NCBI GenBank assembly: GCA_018064885.1
Contig: JAGHUI010000068.1
Coordinates: 1 to 50,856 of the forward strand
Reading direction: 5' to 3'
Source of the DNA: Candidatus Minthosoma equi
Lineage (GTDB): Bacteria > Bacteroidota > Bacteroidia > Bacteroidales > Bacteroidaceae
DNA: 50,856 bases
How positions within the stretch are numbered: the first letter of the stretch is position 1; every line of letters begins with the position of its first letter. The position numbers and the translations under genes are program-made. Of this stretch, positions 15,373 through 25,500 are shown piece by piece. Under the pieces are notes generated by a model that saw only the letters and a list, made by a program, of their open reading frames with translations, was not told the DNA's origin and did not search any database.

Positions 15373-16668
15373 TTATTTTCTCAAAAAAGTCAGTAAATCT
15401 GCAACAACAAAGCTGCTTCCACCAACATAGATAAAATCATTCTCGTCAGCATCATTAAGCGCGGCATTGTAGGCTTCTTCTACTGTCGGATATGCATTTC
15501 CTGTCAATCCAAACTTTCCTGCCAGCGCTTGGATGTCTCCATAAGGAAGTGCTCTGCGAACGCTTGCCTGACAGAAATAATATGTGGCATTCTTAGGGAG
15601 AAGGGAAAGCACGCCGCTGATATCTTTATCGTTCACCATGCCGAACACTATGCGCATAGGAGCTTTGATATTGGCAAGCTGCTGGGAGATCCATTGGAAA
15701 CCTCCGATGTTGTGACCTGTGTCGCAAACAACCTTTGGCGACTGCTGGATTGTTTGCCATCTTCCCATCAGTCCTGTCATTCCGCAAACATCAGAAAATC
15801 CTTGCTTTACATTCTCATTGCTTATACAGAAACCACGCTGCTTGAGCTGCTCAACTGCGCAGAGAATTGTAGCCGCATTCTTCGTCTGGCAGAAGCCTCC
15901 TAGTTGAGCATTAATGATTCCGTATGTTTTTGTATTATAATCAATACCGCCATTTGAGTTAAATGAGAACTCTATTATCTCTTCACTATCTTCTGCAAAG
16001 ATGATGGGCGAATCCATTTCTTTTGCTTTGGCTTCAAAAACAGGCTTTGTTTCTGGTACTGTTTCACCAATAACGACAGGTGTGTGTTCTTTGATAATTC
16101 CAGCTTTCTCACCGGCAATTTTAGCAAGAGTATTGCCAAGGAACTGAACATGATCGAAGCTGATATTCGTAATGACACACACCTCAGGCGAGATAATGTT
16201 CGTGCAGTCAAGTCTGCCGCCAAGCCCAACCTCAATGACGGCAACATCTACTTGCTGGATCTCAAACCATTTGAAAGCCATCGCCGTAGTGAGTTCGAAG
16301 AATGATGGATGAAGGGGCTCAAAGAAACTGCGATGATCTTTCACAAAGTCAACAACATATTCTTCGCCTATCATCTGCCCATTGACACGTATTCTTTCAC
16401 GGAAATCCACAAGATGAGGAGAAGTGAAAAGTCCAACTTTCAATCCTGATGCTTGAAGTATGGCTGCAAGAGTATGGGAACAGGAGCCTTTTCCATTAGT
16501 TCCTGCAATATGAATGGTCTTGAAATGGGTGTGAGGATGACCGAAATGCTCATCCAACTGATGAGTATTGTATAATCCCTCTTTGTATGCATCGCCGCCA
16601 ACATTCTGGAACAGAAGCGCAGAATTGAAGAGGTATTCTGTTGTTTCTTTATATGTCATTTTTGCCAA
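15373..16668 (-). CDS. folC: Bifunctional folylpolyglutamate synthase / dihydrofolate synthase
   Basis: A 431-residue Mur-ligase-family enzyme that adds glutamate to dihydropteroate and to folates, using ATP. The P-loop GTNGKGS is at 56-62 (TIHIAGTNGKGSCSHT region). LTTAMAFKWFEIQQVDVAVIEVGLGGRLD, read in parts as FEIQQVDVAVIEVG and GGRLDCTN, is the next conserved block. NISFDHVQFLGNT follows. DTGHNIGGF is the C-terminal domain motif. Full length. It is divergent from the large sensor gene to its right, with 128 bases between the two starts. Confidence 0.95.
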   Translation of the reverse strand: MAKMTYKETTEYLFNSALLFQNVGGDAYKEGLYNTHQLDEHFGHPHTHFKTIHIAGTNGKGSCSHTLAAILQASGLKVGLFTSPHLVDFRERIRVNGQMIGEEYVVDFVKDHRSFFEPLHPSFFELTTAMAFKWFEIQQVDVAVIEVGLGGRLDCTNIISPEVCVITNISFDHVQFLGNTLAKIAGEKAGIIKEHTPVVIGETVPETKPVFEAKAKEMDSPIIFAEDSEEIIEFSFNSNGGIDYNTKTYGIINAQLGGFCQTKNAATILCAVEQLKQRGFCISNENVKQGFSDVCGMTGLMGRWQTIQQSPKVVCDTGHNIGGFQWISQQLANIKAPMRIVFGMVNDKDISGVLSLLPKNATYYFCQASVRRALPYGDIQALAGKFGLTGNAYPTVEEAYNAALNDADENDFIYVGGSSFVVADLLTFLRK

Positions 16669-16749
16669 AAAGTATATGAATTCGAAATAATATTCAAAAT
16701 TACAAAAAAAATATTTACCAAGTGTAACAATTGCTTAATTTTATTTGAT

Positions 16750-16757
16750 TAAATTTG
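16750..16757 (+). promoter_or_regulatory. -7 box of the large sensor operon
   Basis: TAAATTTG matches the Bacteroidetes -7 element. It overlaps the leftmost possible in-frame start of the sensor ORF (TTG at 16755), which argues that translation begins further downstream, at TTG 16797. A TTG at 16731-16733 is a weak -33 candidate with short spacing. Confidence 0.45.
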
Positions 16758-16796
16758 CATAAGAAATGGACTTTGCTGTCAAATATCACATCTTTA

Positions 16797-19700
16797 TTGA
16801 AAATTAAGCATTACATATTATCGTTTGTCACAGTTATTGCGATGATCTTCATTCTGTGTTCCTGCAACAGGAGTACAGAATCGGAGCGTAGTGAGATAGA
16901 TTCCCTGAACACTTTGTCATACACGAGAAAATATGCCTCGTTGGACGAAGCGCAAAAGTATTTGGATGAGATATTGTCAAAGCATGAAGGGACATCTTAC
17001 AAGGATGGTATTTATGAAGCGTACATCAATGCCGGCAACATTCAGGGAATGGCAATGAACTATGATTCTGCCAGAGTGTGCTACAACATGGTTCTTGATA
17101 ATTCTGAGAATGACCTTCTGCTCGGCATAGCTGATGTAGGCATGATGTCTGTCTGCCTGATGACCTCGCAAAGCAAGGAGTTCTACGATTACAGATATGA
17201 TGCGCAGGAAAGACTGTCAAGAGTTAGCGATGAGCAGGAACTGATGACGGATCACCAGAAACTGCTGTGGAATTCCGTTCGTGCAGAATATCATTTTGTG
17301 TCAACCAATTATTTCCTCAAAATGCGTCAGAATGAAGGTGTTGCAGAAGAAATAGATTGGCTTGATGAAAACCTTCCAACATTCTCAAACGACACAACTT
17401 TGCTGTCAACCTATTTAATGATAAAATCATTATATAGCGTTAAAGATGGACGAACTGAAGAGACAACAGATTTCCAACGCAGGACTTTGTTCAGGTTGCT
17501 CACAATGAGCAAGCAAGCAAACAACCTGTATTTTGAGTCTATAGCACTTTGCAGCATTGCCCGATCTATTCTATATTATGGAAACTTCAGACCTTCGGGA
17601 CAAGCACTGCTGGAAGAATTGTATAATGAAAAATTTGATGATGACAACTTAGCCAGTTCTCTTGCAAACAAGGCTTATGATATTGGCGCAACATACGGAA
17701 ACATGTTTATCGAGTCTAATGCGCTTCTCACGCTCTCCGATTATTATTTGCAGAGAGGCGAATATGATTACGCACTTGCAGAGCTTGAGCATGCATTGCA
17801 ACTCGTGAACATTCATCATAAGACAATGAATCACCATAGCAATAATCAAGATGGAAAACCTGTTGCTAAGGCATTGATAAGCAAACACAAATCAGACATC
17901 CTCTACACTTACACTCAAAATGAAGATTCCCTCTCTACAGAGATGAAATGGATTCTTAATCCTAACGTTGTATGTGTGGCAGACTGGATGCTTTCCATCC
18001 GTGAACAATTAAGTATTGTTTACGGTGCTATGGGAATGAAAGCAGAATCAGATTACAACCACAACATCTATTTTGATATTCTTGACGCCACTCGCCAGGA
18101 TCAGCACGCTCAACAACAGCAAGATCAGTTGCAGAGCGAAGAGAGATTCTTGAATATTCTCCTGGTGTCATTCGTCCTTATAACCGCAGGTCTTGTATGG
18201 ATTATATTAATCTATACAAAACGCAGCCAGAAGGAGCATGACAGGAAGGTGAATATGCTTAGTGATGTGATCATGATTTGCAAGAAGATGACCACAGTGC
18301 TTTCTGATGAGTTCTCTGACGAAGAGGAATTGACAGGCCTTCTGCATGAATGTGTGGATGAGGATGTTAAGCAGTTGTTCCCTCAATATGCTGATGAGGA
18401 TTGGTCAAGCGCTGATGCCACTACCCTTTCAGGTCTTGACCGTGAGCTTCTACGCATTCTTCAGGTCTTCTTCCAATGGATAGAAAAGACTGGTTCACAA
18501 TATGTTCGTTCTGTTGAGGAACAGCAAAAACTTGAAAGTGAGACGTATGTTCTCTCTAAGCGTTTTGAGGAGAACAAACGTCTTTATATTGAAAAACTTG
18601 CAAGCATGTCTATTGTTGATGGCATAACGCCATTCCTTGACAGAGCATTGCATGAGGTATGCAAGCTCAAGAATGGCAAATGCGCTACCGATGTAGATGT
18701 TGCCAATTGCCTCACTTATCTCAGCGAGCTTATCGACAAGATCAATGATTATAACAATGTGCTTGGTCATTGGGTGAAGATCCGTAAGGGAATGGTAACG
18801 CTAAATGTTGAGAATTTTGCCCTTCAACCATTGTTTGAGACAATGAAGAGAGGTGCGAAATCATTTGACATCAAGGGTGTTTCGCTGAAAGTCAATGACA
18901 CAAATGGTGTTGTGAAAGCTGATAAATCATTGACAATCTTCATGATGAACACTCTGCTTGACAATGCCAGAAAATACACTCCTCAAGGCGGCAGCGTAAC
19001 TCTCTCTGCAGAAGAGACCCCTGAATACATAGAAATCTCTGTGATTGACACTGGTCATGGCATGTCAGCTGAGGATGTTGACACCATAAACAACTCCAAG
19101 GTTTACGATTCAAGCAAGATTGGTTCTACTGGCGAGCATTCATCGGACATAAAGCAGAACAAGGGATTCGGCTTCGGGCTTATGAACTGCAAAGGCATCA
19201 TCGGAAAATATAAAAAGACCAATGCCATGTTCAATGTATGTGAGTTTGGCGTGGAAAGCACTATTGGCAAAGGCAGCCGTTTCTTCTTCCGTCTGCCAAA
19301 GGGTGTGTTACGCATGCTGAGTTGTCTGATTTTCTGCATATTCACAGCAATAAATGTTTTTGCTAACAACAACCTTGACATGGCAGCCGTTTATGCCGAC
19401 AGCGTGTTCAAGGCTAATGTTGAGGGTAATCATGAAAAAGCACTCTTGTTTGCAGACACTGCTATTTATCACCTGAATCAGTACTATCTGGAATGTGAGC
19501 CAGACGGAAAGAATCTCATGACACTCAACAAGGGCAACATGGCAGAGATATCGCTTTGGAAACAAGGCTTCAACACAGATTACAACCTCATCATCGGACT
19601 CAGAAATGAGATTGCAATTGCAGCTCTCGCATTGAATCAGAACGGATTATATCATTACAACAGCGAGGTGTTTACCCGCCTTTACATTCTTAGCAGCACA

Positions 19701-21035
19701 AATACAGAACTTGAAAGCATCTGCAACGACATCAAACTTGCCAACCACAACAAGAAGACAACCATAGCAGTATTGGGAGTCATCATACTTTGTGTTCTAG
19801 TAATCTATTTTTTTCTCCACTATCGTCACAAGCAACTGTTCATCTTCAATCTCAGACAGTTTATACAATTAATAAATAATGTGTATAGTTCTGAAGAAGA
19901 CAAACTTGGAAGCATCTTCCTGAAAAATCTCTCCGACATAAAAATGGCAGATTCTGTCTGCATGATGCTTGTGTCGCCAGAACATCCAGACCAGTTTGAT
20001 TTCTTCTTCGACGGCAAAGTTCACGACCGCAATGTATATGAAGGTCTTATGCGCACAGCCTTCGAACAGAAAACAGAAATAACAGGCATGGACAACCACT
20101 TCTATGCCTATCCGCTCTATACCCCAGGAAAGGAAGATGAGGATATATTTGGTGTTCTTGCTGTATGCTTCCGCAATGGAAAACTCACAGCAGAAGATAA
20201 GCGTATAATGAACCTCGTAACAGAGTTCCTGCGCATCCATACATATTTCTCATATAATAAGGTCAGCCAAATGAATGAGACGCTTGAACTGATGGCAGAC
20301 CAAAAGATCAGGGTAGAAAAAGAAGAACAGAATGTGTATGTTCAGAATATGATCATGGACAACTGCATGTCAACGCTGAAGCACGAAACAATGTACTATC
20401 CAAACAGAATTAAGCAGATTGTTGATACAGTTCAGAGCGGAGACAGCCATACCAGCACTCACATTGACGATATAGATGAGCTGCTCAGTTATTACAAAGA
20501 GATATTCACAATTCTCAGTTCGTGCGCCAGCAAACAAGTTGAGAGAGTCCTGTTCAAGCGTACAGCAATCCCCGCAAAAGATATTGGCGATATGACTGCT
20601 AAATCATTCCGCAAGATGGCAAAGAAGAATCTGTCTTCATCAAGCATAAAGATAGTAGGAAAAACCGATGTCAAGATACAAGGTGACAAGGTATTTATTC
20701 AAGCATTAGTTGACAACATTCTTTCCCTTTTCTTCGAGCATAATTCAGGTGGACAACTAACTGTAGATTGGAAAGATGCTGATGGTTTCATAAAGTTCTC
20801 ATTCAACGATTCCAATTACACTTACGATGAGCAGCAGATACCGCTTCTATTCTATGTTGACAGTCTTAGATATGACGAAGCAGAAGACCGTTTGCGCGGA
20901 TCACAATATATACTGATAAAGCAAATCATACGTCAGCACGATGCATTCTCCTCACGTCGAGGATGCAGAGTGTATGTGGAGAATGATGGCGAAGGAGGAA
21001 GCACATTCGTGTTCACCGTACCGATGGTAAAATAA
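16797..21035 (+). CDS. Giant TPR/GAF sensor with two histidine-kinase-like modules (DUF5112/DUF5113-like)
   Basis: A 1412-residue protein. From TTG 16797 it begins with a lipoprotein-type signal peptide (lipobox ILCSC) and then a helical TPR-like periplasmic region (to about 440). TM1 follows (about 453-474). The first kinase module comes next: H-box-like region with GITPF but Asp608 where His is expected, then an intact HATPase with N box LLDNARKY, G1 DTGHGM and G2 GFGFGLMN (about 707-830). A second membrane segment (836-856), periplasmic loop, TM3 (about 987-1009) and a GAF-like domain follow. The last module has TLKHETMYYP (His1196) and an HATPase-like fold without G boxes. DUF5112/DUF5113 assignment is from memory. 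First gene of an operon with a response regulator; an upstream ORF start would fall in the promoter. Confidence 0.85.
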   Translation: MKIKHYILSFVTVIAMIFILCSCNRSTESERSEIDSLNTLSYTRKYASLDEAQKYLDEILSKHEGTSYKDGIYEAYINAGNIQGMAMNYDSARVCYNMVLDNSENDLLLGIADVGMMSVCLMTSQSKEFYDYRYDAQERLSRVSDEQELMTDHQKLLWNSVRAEYHFVSTNYFLKMRQNEGVAEEIDWLDENLPTFSNDTTLLSTYLMIKSLYSVKDGRTEETTDFQRRTLFRLLTMSKQANNLYFESIALCSIARSILYYGNFRPSGQALLEELYNEKFDDDNLASSLANKAYDIGATYGNMFIESNALLTLSDYYLQRGEYDYALAELEHALQLVNIHHKTMNHHSNNQDGKPVAKALISKHKSDILYTYTQNEDSLSTEMKWILNPNVVCVADWMLSIREQLSIVYGAMGMKAESDYNHNIYFDILDATRQDQHAQQQQDQLQSEERFLNILLVSFVLITAGLVWIILIYTKRSQKEHDRKVNMLSDVIMICKKMTTVLSDEFSDEEELTGLLHECVDEDVKQLFPQYADEDWSSADATTLSGLDRELLRILQVFFQWIEKTGSQYVRSVEEQQKLESETYVLSKRFEENKRLYIEKLASMSIVDGITPFLDRALHEVCKLKNGKCATDVDVANCLTYLSELIDKINDYNNVLGHWVKIRKGMVTLNVENFALQPLFETMKRGAKSFDIKGVSLKVNDTNGVVKADKSLTIFMMNTLLDNARKYTPQGGSVTLSAEETPEYIEISVIDTGHGMSAEDVDTINNSKVYDSSKIGSTGEHSSDIKQNKGFGFGLMNCKGIIGKYKKTNAMFNVCEFGVESTIGKGSRFFFRLPKGVLRMLSCLIFCIFTAINVFANNNLDMAAVYADSVFKANVEGNHEKALLFADTAIYHLNQYYLECEPDGKNLMTLNKGNMAEISLWKQGFNTDYNLIIGLRNEIAIAALALNQNGLYHYNSEVFTRLYILSSTNTELESICNDIKLANHNKKTTIAVLGVIILCVLVIYFFLHYRHKQLFIFNLRQFIQLINNVYSSEEDKLGSIFLKNLSDIKMADSVCMMLVSPEHPDQFDFFFDGKVHDRNVYEGLMRTAFEQKTEITGMDNHFYAYPLYTPGKEDEDIFGVLAVCFRNGKLTAEDKRIMNLVTEFLRIHTYFSYNKVSQMNETLELMADQKIRVEKEEQNVYVQNMIMDNCMSTLKHETMYYPNRIKQIVDTVQSGDSHTSTHIDDIDELLSYYKEIFTILSSCASKQVERVLFKRTAIPAKDIGDMTAKSFRKMAKKNLSSSSIKIVGKTDVKIQGDKVFIQALVDNILSLFFEHNSGGQLTVDWKDADGFIKFSFNDSNYTYDEQQIPLLFYVDSLRYDEAEDRLRGSQYILIKQIIRQHDAFSSRRGCRVYVENDGEGGSTFVFTVPMVK

Positions 21036-21081
21036 CGAAAACGATAACGAAAACGATAACGAAAACGAAAACGAAAACGAA
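21034..21081. repeat. Eight hexamers AACGAA/AACGAT filling the sensor-regulator gap
   Basis: Eight perfect-period 6-base units start within the stop codon of the sensor gene (TAA 21033-21035) and are followed by A-rich sequence up to the regulator start at 21109. Units 2 and 4 are AACGAT, the rest AACGAA. Similar A-n-CG tracts occur near 12805-12830 and 14065-14085. Confidence 0.85.
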
Positions 21082-21108
21082 AAAAAGAAAACTAAAAACT
21101 ATACAATA

Positions 21109-21828
21109 ATGGATTCATTTAAAGTAATTATTGTCGAGGATGTAGCCCTCGAAATGAAAGGAACTAAGGAGATTTTCCGCTCTGAGATTCCAGAAGCAGA
21201 GATCATAGGCACTGCCATGAACGAGACAGAGCTTTGGAAACTCATGCGTGACAGCCAGCCAGACCTTGTGCTTCTTGACCTTGGCTTGGGCGGTTCTACA
21301 ACTGTTGGCGTGGATGTATGCAAGCAGCTGCGCCGCCGCTACCCAGATGTTCATGTGCTTATCTTCACAGGAGAGGTATTGAACGAGCGTCTCTGGGTGG
21401 ATGCTCTTGATGCTGGTACTGATGGCATCATTCTGAAAAGTGGAGAACTTCTCACAAAGGGAGATGTTCAGAGCGTACTCAACGGAAAGCGCATGGTGTT
21501 CAATCAGCCTATTCTTGAAAAGATACTTCAGCGATTCCGCCGTTCTGTGCTTAACGAATCACTCCGCCAGGAAGCATTCCTCGACTATGACATTGACGAA
21601 TATGACGAACGCTTCCTCCGTCATCTTGCTCTTGGATACACAAAAGATATGATTGCCAATCTGAAAGGCATGCCATTTGGAGTTAAGAGCATAGAGAAGC
21701 GTCAGAACGACTTAACAAACAGACTCTTTGGTGAAGATCATTCAAGTGTTAATGCAACACGACTCGTAACAAAAGCTTTAGAACTCAGAATTCTCGATAT
21801 TGACAATCTTGAGCCAGATGACGATTGA
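21109..21828 (+). CDS. Response regulator with degenerate LuxR-type output domain
   Basis: A 239-residue cytoplasmic regulator. The receiver domain (1-125) has the acidic pair Glu10-Asp11, phospho-acceptor Asp57 in LVLLDLGLGG, the Thr of IFTGE and Lys of ILKSGE, so it should be phosphorylatable. The C-terminal part (about 165-215, FLRHLALGYTKDMIA ... GVKSIEKRQNDL) looks like a LuxR/NarL HTH with insertions. The DNA-binding assignment is therefore moderate. It follows the giant sensor and overlaps the next membrane-protein gene by 11 bases, so sensor, regulator and membrane protein are probably co-expressed. It is the natural phosphotransfer partner of the sensor. Confidence 0.87.
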   Translation: MDSFKVIIVEDVALEMKGTKEIFRSEIPEAEIIGTAMNETELWKLMRDSQPDLVLLDLGLGGSTTVGVDVCKQLRRRYPDVHVLIFTGEVLNERLWVDALDAGTDGIILKSGELLTKGDVQSVLNGKRMVFNQPILEKILQRFRRSVLNESLRQEAFLDYDIDEYDERFLRHLALGYTKDMIANLKGMPFGVKSIEKRQNDLTNRLFGEDHSSVNATRLVTKALELRILDIDNLEPDDD

Positions 21829-22525
21829 TTATCAGAAATACATAAGACGCACATTAAAGTCCTTTTTCGTTGGCACTGCAGTCTCGCTCTTAGTGCTGAT
21901 GCTGGCATCATGGATTGTCAGCATCTATGTCGATGGAGTGAACGGACTGCTCAGTGCAAACGGAATACGATGGATGGTGGCACACATCTCCAGCAATTTC
22001 AGCACCCTGCCCTTTGCCCAGATCATCTTAGGGCTAATAGGCGTTAGCGTGCTGCTCGAATCCGAGCTGCTGTCAGCATTCCGCAAGCACACATCATTAA
22101 AGCAGAAACATGCCCTACGCATCACGATTGTCTCAGGCATAGTCATCCTGTGCCTCTTCTCATGCCTTCTGTTCCTGCCAGATGCTGTGCTTCTAAGCTG
22201 TTTCGGAAATATTGAAGATTCTCCTTTTACCGAAGGACTGTACGGTCTCATAGTCCTCTTTGTCGTTCTCGTGTCCAATATCTACGGATTCACCTCAGGC
22301 AAGTTCGTCACCCTCTACGATGTCTTCACTGCCCATGCCGTTTATCTTCGCAAGACAGCCAGCTCATTCATAATCCTGTTCCTTGCCAGCCAATTCGTGG
22401 AATGTCTTGACTACACCGACATTCTTCTTTATATGGGCAACGAACAAACGATACTCCTGATCCTTAAATGCTGTTTGTATTACATCCCTATCCTTCTTCT
22501 TATATTTCAGGAAAACAAATCATGA
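21818..22525 (+). CDS. Half-length AbgT-like membrane protein
   Basis: A 235-residue membrane protein with about six hydrophobic segments. The stretch GLLSANGIRWMVAHISSNFS followed by the ILGLIGVSVLLESELLSA segment resembles the N-terminal part of AbgT-family transporters (p-aminobenzoyl-glutamate transporter), which are about 500 residues long. Only the N-terminal half is represented and the rest is absent or unrecognisable. Start: ATG at 21818 inside the last codons of the regulator; a TTG at 21800 is also possible but less likely. Being coupled to a two-component pair, it may be a membrane signalling partner rather than a transporter. It converges on the HTCS gene and shares 6 bases (22520-22525). 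Confidence 0.7.
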   Translation: MTIDYQKYIRRTLKSFFVGTAVSLLVLMLASWIVSIYVDGVNGLLSANGIRWMVAHISSNFSTLPFAQIILGLIGVSVLLESELLSAFRKHTSLKQKHALRITIVSGIVILCLFSCLLFLPDAVLLSCFGNIEDSPFTEGLYGLIVLFVVLVSNIYGFTSGKFVTLYDVFTAHAVYLRKTASSFIILFLASQFVECLDYTDILLYMGNEQTILLILKCCLYYIPILLLIFQENKS

Positions 22526-25500
22526 CTTCTCCGCACCTTTCTGGTATTCAGAAGGTGACACGCCATAGAGGGCTTTGAAGTTTGTGGAGAAGGAAGAGAG
22601 CGACTTGAATCCTGTGGCTACGCTGACACCTGTGATGTCAAGTTTCTTTTCTGAAAGGAGACGGGCTGCTTCTTTCAGACGAATGTATTTAAGGAAATCT
22701 CTTGGTCCCTGTCCTGTGAGATCTTTCATCTTGCGATAGAAGTGGGCACGACTGATGCCAACCTCATCAGCTATCAATTCTACAGAAAGCTCAGGATTGT
22801 CCATATTCTTGTTAATCACCTTCATAACACGCTTCATGAGGTTTTCATCGGCCGATTCGAGTTCAATCTTCGCAACGTCTTCTTCATGAATCTGTTCGCT
22901 CTTGAACTTGCCATGAATCAGGCGGCGGTTATTGATAAGTCCCATTGCTGTTGTATGAAGCACATCTATGTTGAATGGTTTAGACATGTATGCATCTGCT
23001 CCATTGGAGATACCGATGATGCGGTCTGCGTCGCTTCCTCTTGCCGTAAGCAGCATGACAGGAATGTGATTTGTGTTGAAATTTGACTTAACTTTCTGGC
23101 AAAGAGTCAATCCGTCCATCACAGGCATCATTACGTCAGAGATAATCAAATCAACAGCATGATTGTTTCTAACAACATAATCCCATGCCTGCTGACCGTT
23201 GACGCACTCCACGATATTCATGTCGCTGCCAAGTTCCTGACTGAGATACTTGCGAATCGGATCGTAGTCCTCTACAATGACCACATGCTTCATGTTGCCG
23301 CCTACAGCGTCATCAGCAATTTCATTGATAATTGGTTCTACATTGGCGCGGACATACTTCGTTGGAGTCTCCATGGTCTTTGCTTCCCTCATTCTATCGA
23401 TAGTGGAAAGGATGCGATTGCAATTCTCCTTCATGAGCGAATAGTTCTTCTGGCGCTCAGAATTGCTGTCCGAGCTGATGAGTTTGTCCAATGGAGCCAT
23501 GACAAGTGTCATAGGTGTGCGGACATCATGACTGATATCCATGAAGAACTGTATTCGAGCTTCGTTCAGTTCCTGTTCTTGTCTGTGGCGCTCAATCACT
23601 CTTCGTGCCTTCACCTGTCTTCTAACATAATGATATACAAGCCAGATGATAACACATATAAGTATGAAATATATGATTTTAGCATATATTGATGCATACC
23701 ATTCAGGATGGATTGTCACGCTGATTTCCCTTTCCTCGCTCGTCACGCCGAAAGCCAATGCCCTGATCTTTATTCGGTAATTGCCAGGCTCCATATTATC
23801 AAAAAGAATCCTGCCGCTATTGCTGCCTTGGTTTCTCCATTCGCCATCGTCAATGCTGTATTCAAATGTGACATGCTGATTGCTCAAACCTTCAACGCAG
23901 AGCTCAATGGCAAAATGATTGTCGGAACTGCAAAGGTTGATTTCTGACACATCATCAAGCACATCTTCAAGAATATCATAATAGCTGGATTTGTCGCCCT
24001 TGTGAACCACATTGCCATTGACAACAAGATCTACGAATTTCAATTCCAGCATCTTACCCTTTCCTTGTTTATTCAGCAGAGTGCTTGGATTGAAGTATGT
24101 AATTCCACTGATGCCGCCAAAATACAGGTTTCCATTTGCAGAAATGAGCGCACCTCGGCTAAATTCGTTATCCTGCAAGCCATCGTCGGAGAAGAAGTTT
24201 GCGAATGTTTCCTTCTTTGTGTCCATGCAGGAAATACCATTGTCTGTGCCAATCCATAGCTTATCGCCATCAACATACAAAGAGACAACGCTGTTTATAG
24301 GCATACCAACTGCCGTAGTATATCTTTTGGTATTCAGCCCATTGCATTCCACGCAGAAAAGTCCATCGTTTGATGCAGCCCAGACATATTTTCCATCTTT
24401 GCTTGCTGCAATATGTTTTATAGAATAACCAGCAAGTATTTTTTCTGTTTTCTGTTTAATTTGTCCTTCGCCATCAATCTTGCAAACAGTGAGACCATCG
24501 CTTGTTGCCACATACAAAATGTTTTTGCTTCTCAGAATGCTATAAACCCAAGGATTACCGTATTCCTTCACATTATTGGCATCAGATCTGTCGGTCATGT
24601 ATTTGATAATCTTTCCAGTAGCATAATTGTAGTAATAGAAACCATTACCCATGGATGCTATCCAGAAACCATTTTCACTTTCTCTAAATATGTCGAAAAT
24701 TCTGTCTATCTCCTTGGTCAGCAGAGAGAATTTCCCATCTTTCATCTGCCAGAGACCTTCAGTGAAAGTGCCAAGAAGTATCGTGCTGGCTGCTGTCGAA
24801 GAAGATTGAGAAGACATAGGCTTGACAGGATAAACAACGGTGAAGACACCAGGCATGCCAGGAGTGCTTTTCTTGTTCCAATGTGTTGATGCTGAACCAT
24901 CTGCATTCATGAGATACAATCCGTCATTGTCTGGCGCAACCCAGATTTTTCCATCATTTGCTTCAGCCATGGCAAACACAGAATTTGTTCCGATTGTGTT
25001 CTTTGTGATGGAATGACGACCGACATTCTGAAATGCCGACTGCGTGTTAGGACTCATCATCACACCCTTCCAGTAAATGCCCACCCACACGTTGCCGTAG
25101 CTGTCGCAAATAGCATCCTTCACATTGCTTGTACCAAGGTCGAAATCATTGATCTTGATATCACTCATGGAAACTGTATAGCTTTTCTCGTTATAGATGC
25201 GCAAGCCGCCTCCATCGGTACAAACAAAGACAGTTCCATTGTTGCCGGCATTCAGCCCATACACATCGCCTCCGAGCTTTGCTGCGTCAGCAACAAGCTT
25301 GAACGAATCAGACCTCTTGTCGTATGCATACAATCCATTGCGCCAAGTAGCCACATACATATTGCCAGACTTTGACTCACACATCTTAACAGCTCCATCC
25401 GCTTCAGGATAATTCTTCATCTTATTGTTTGCCAGCTTCTTGTAAAGCTTGCCTTCGCTATTGATTATCCATAGCTGCGAAGATTTGGCAGATGCAGATT

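Noticed and set aside
16755-16796. Extra 14-residue N-terminus of the large sensor starting at TTG 16755
   Set aside because: That TTG lies inside the TAAATTTG promoter box. The TTG at 16797 gives a proper lipoprotein signal peptide.
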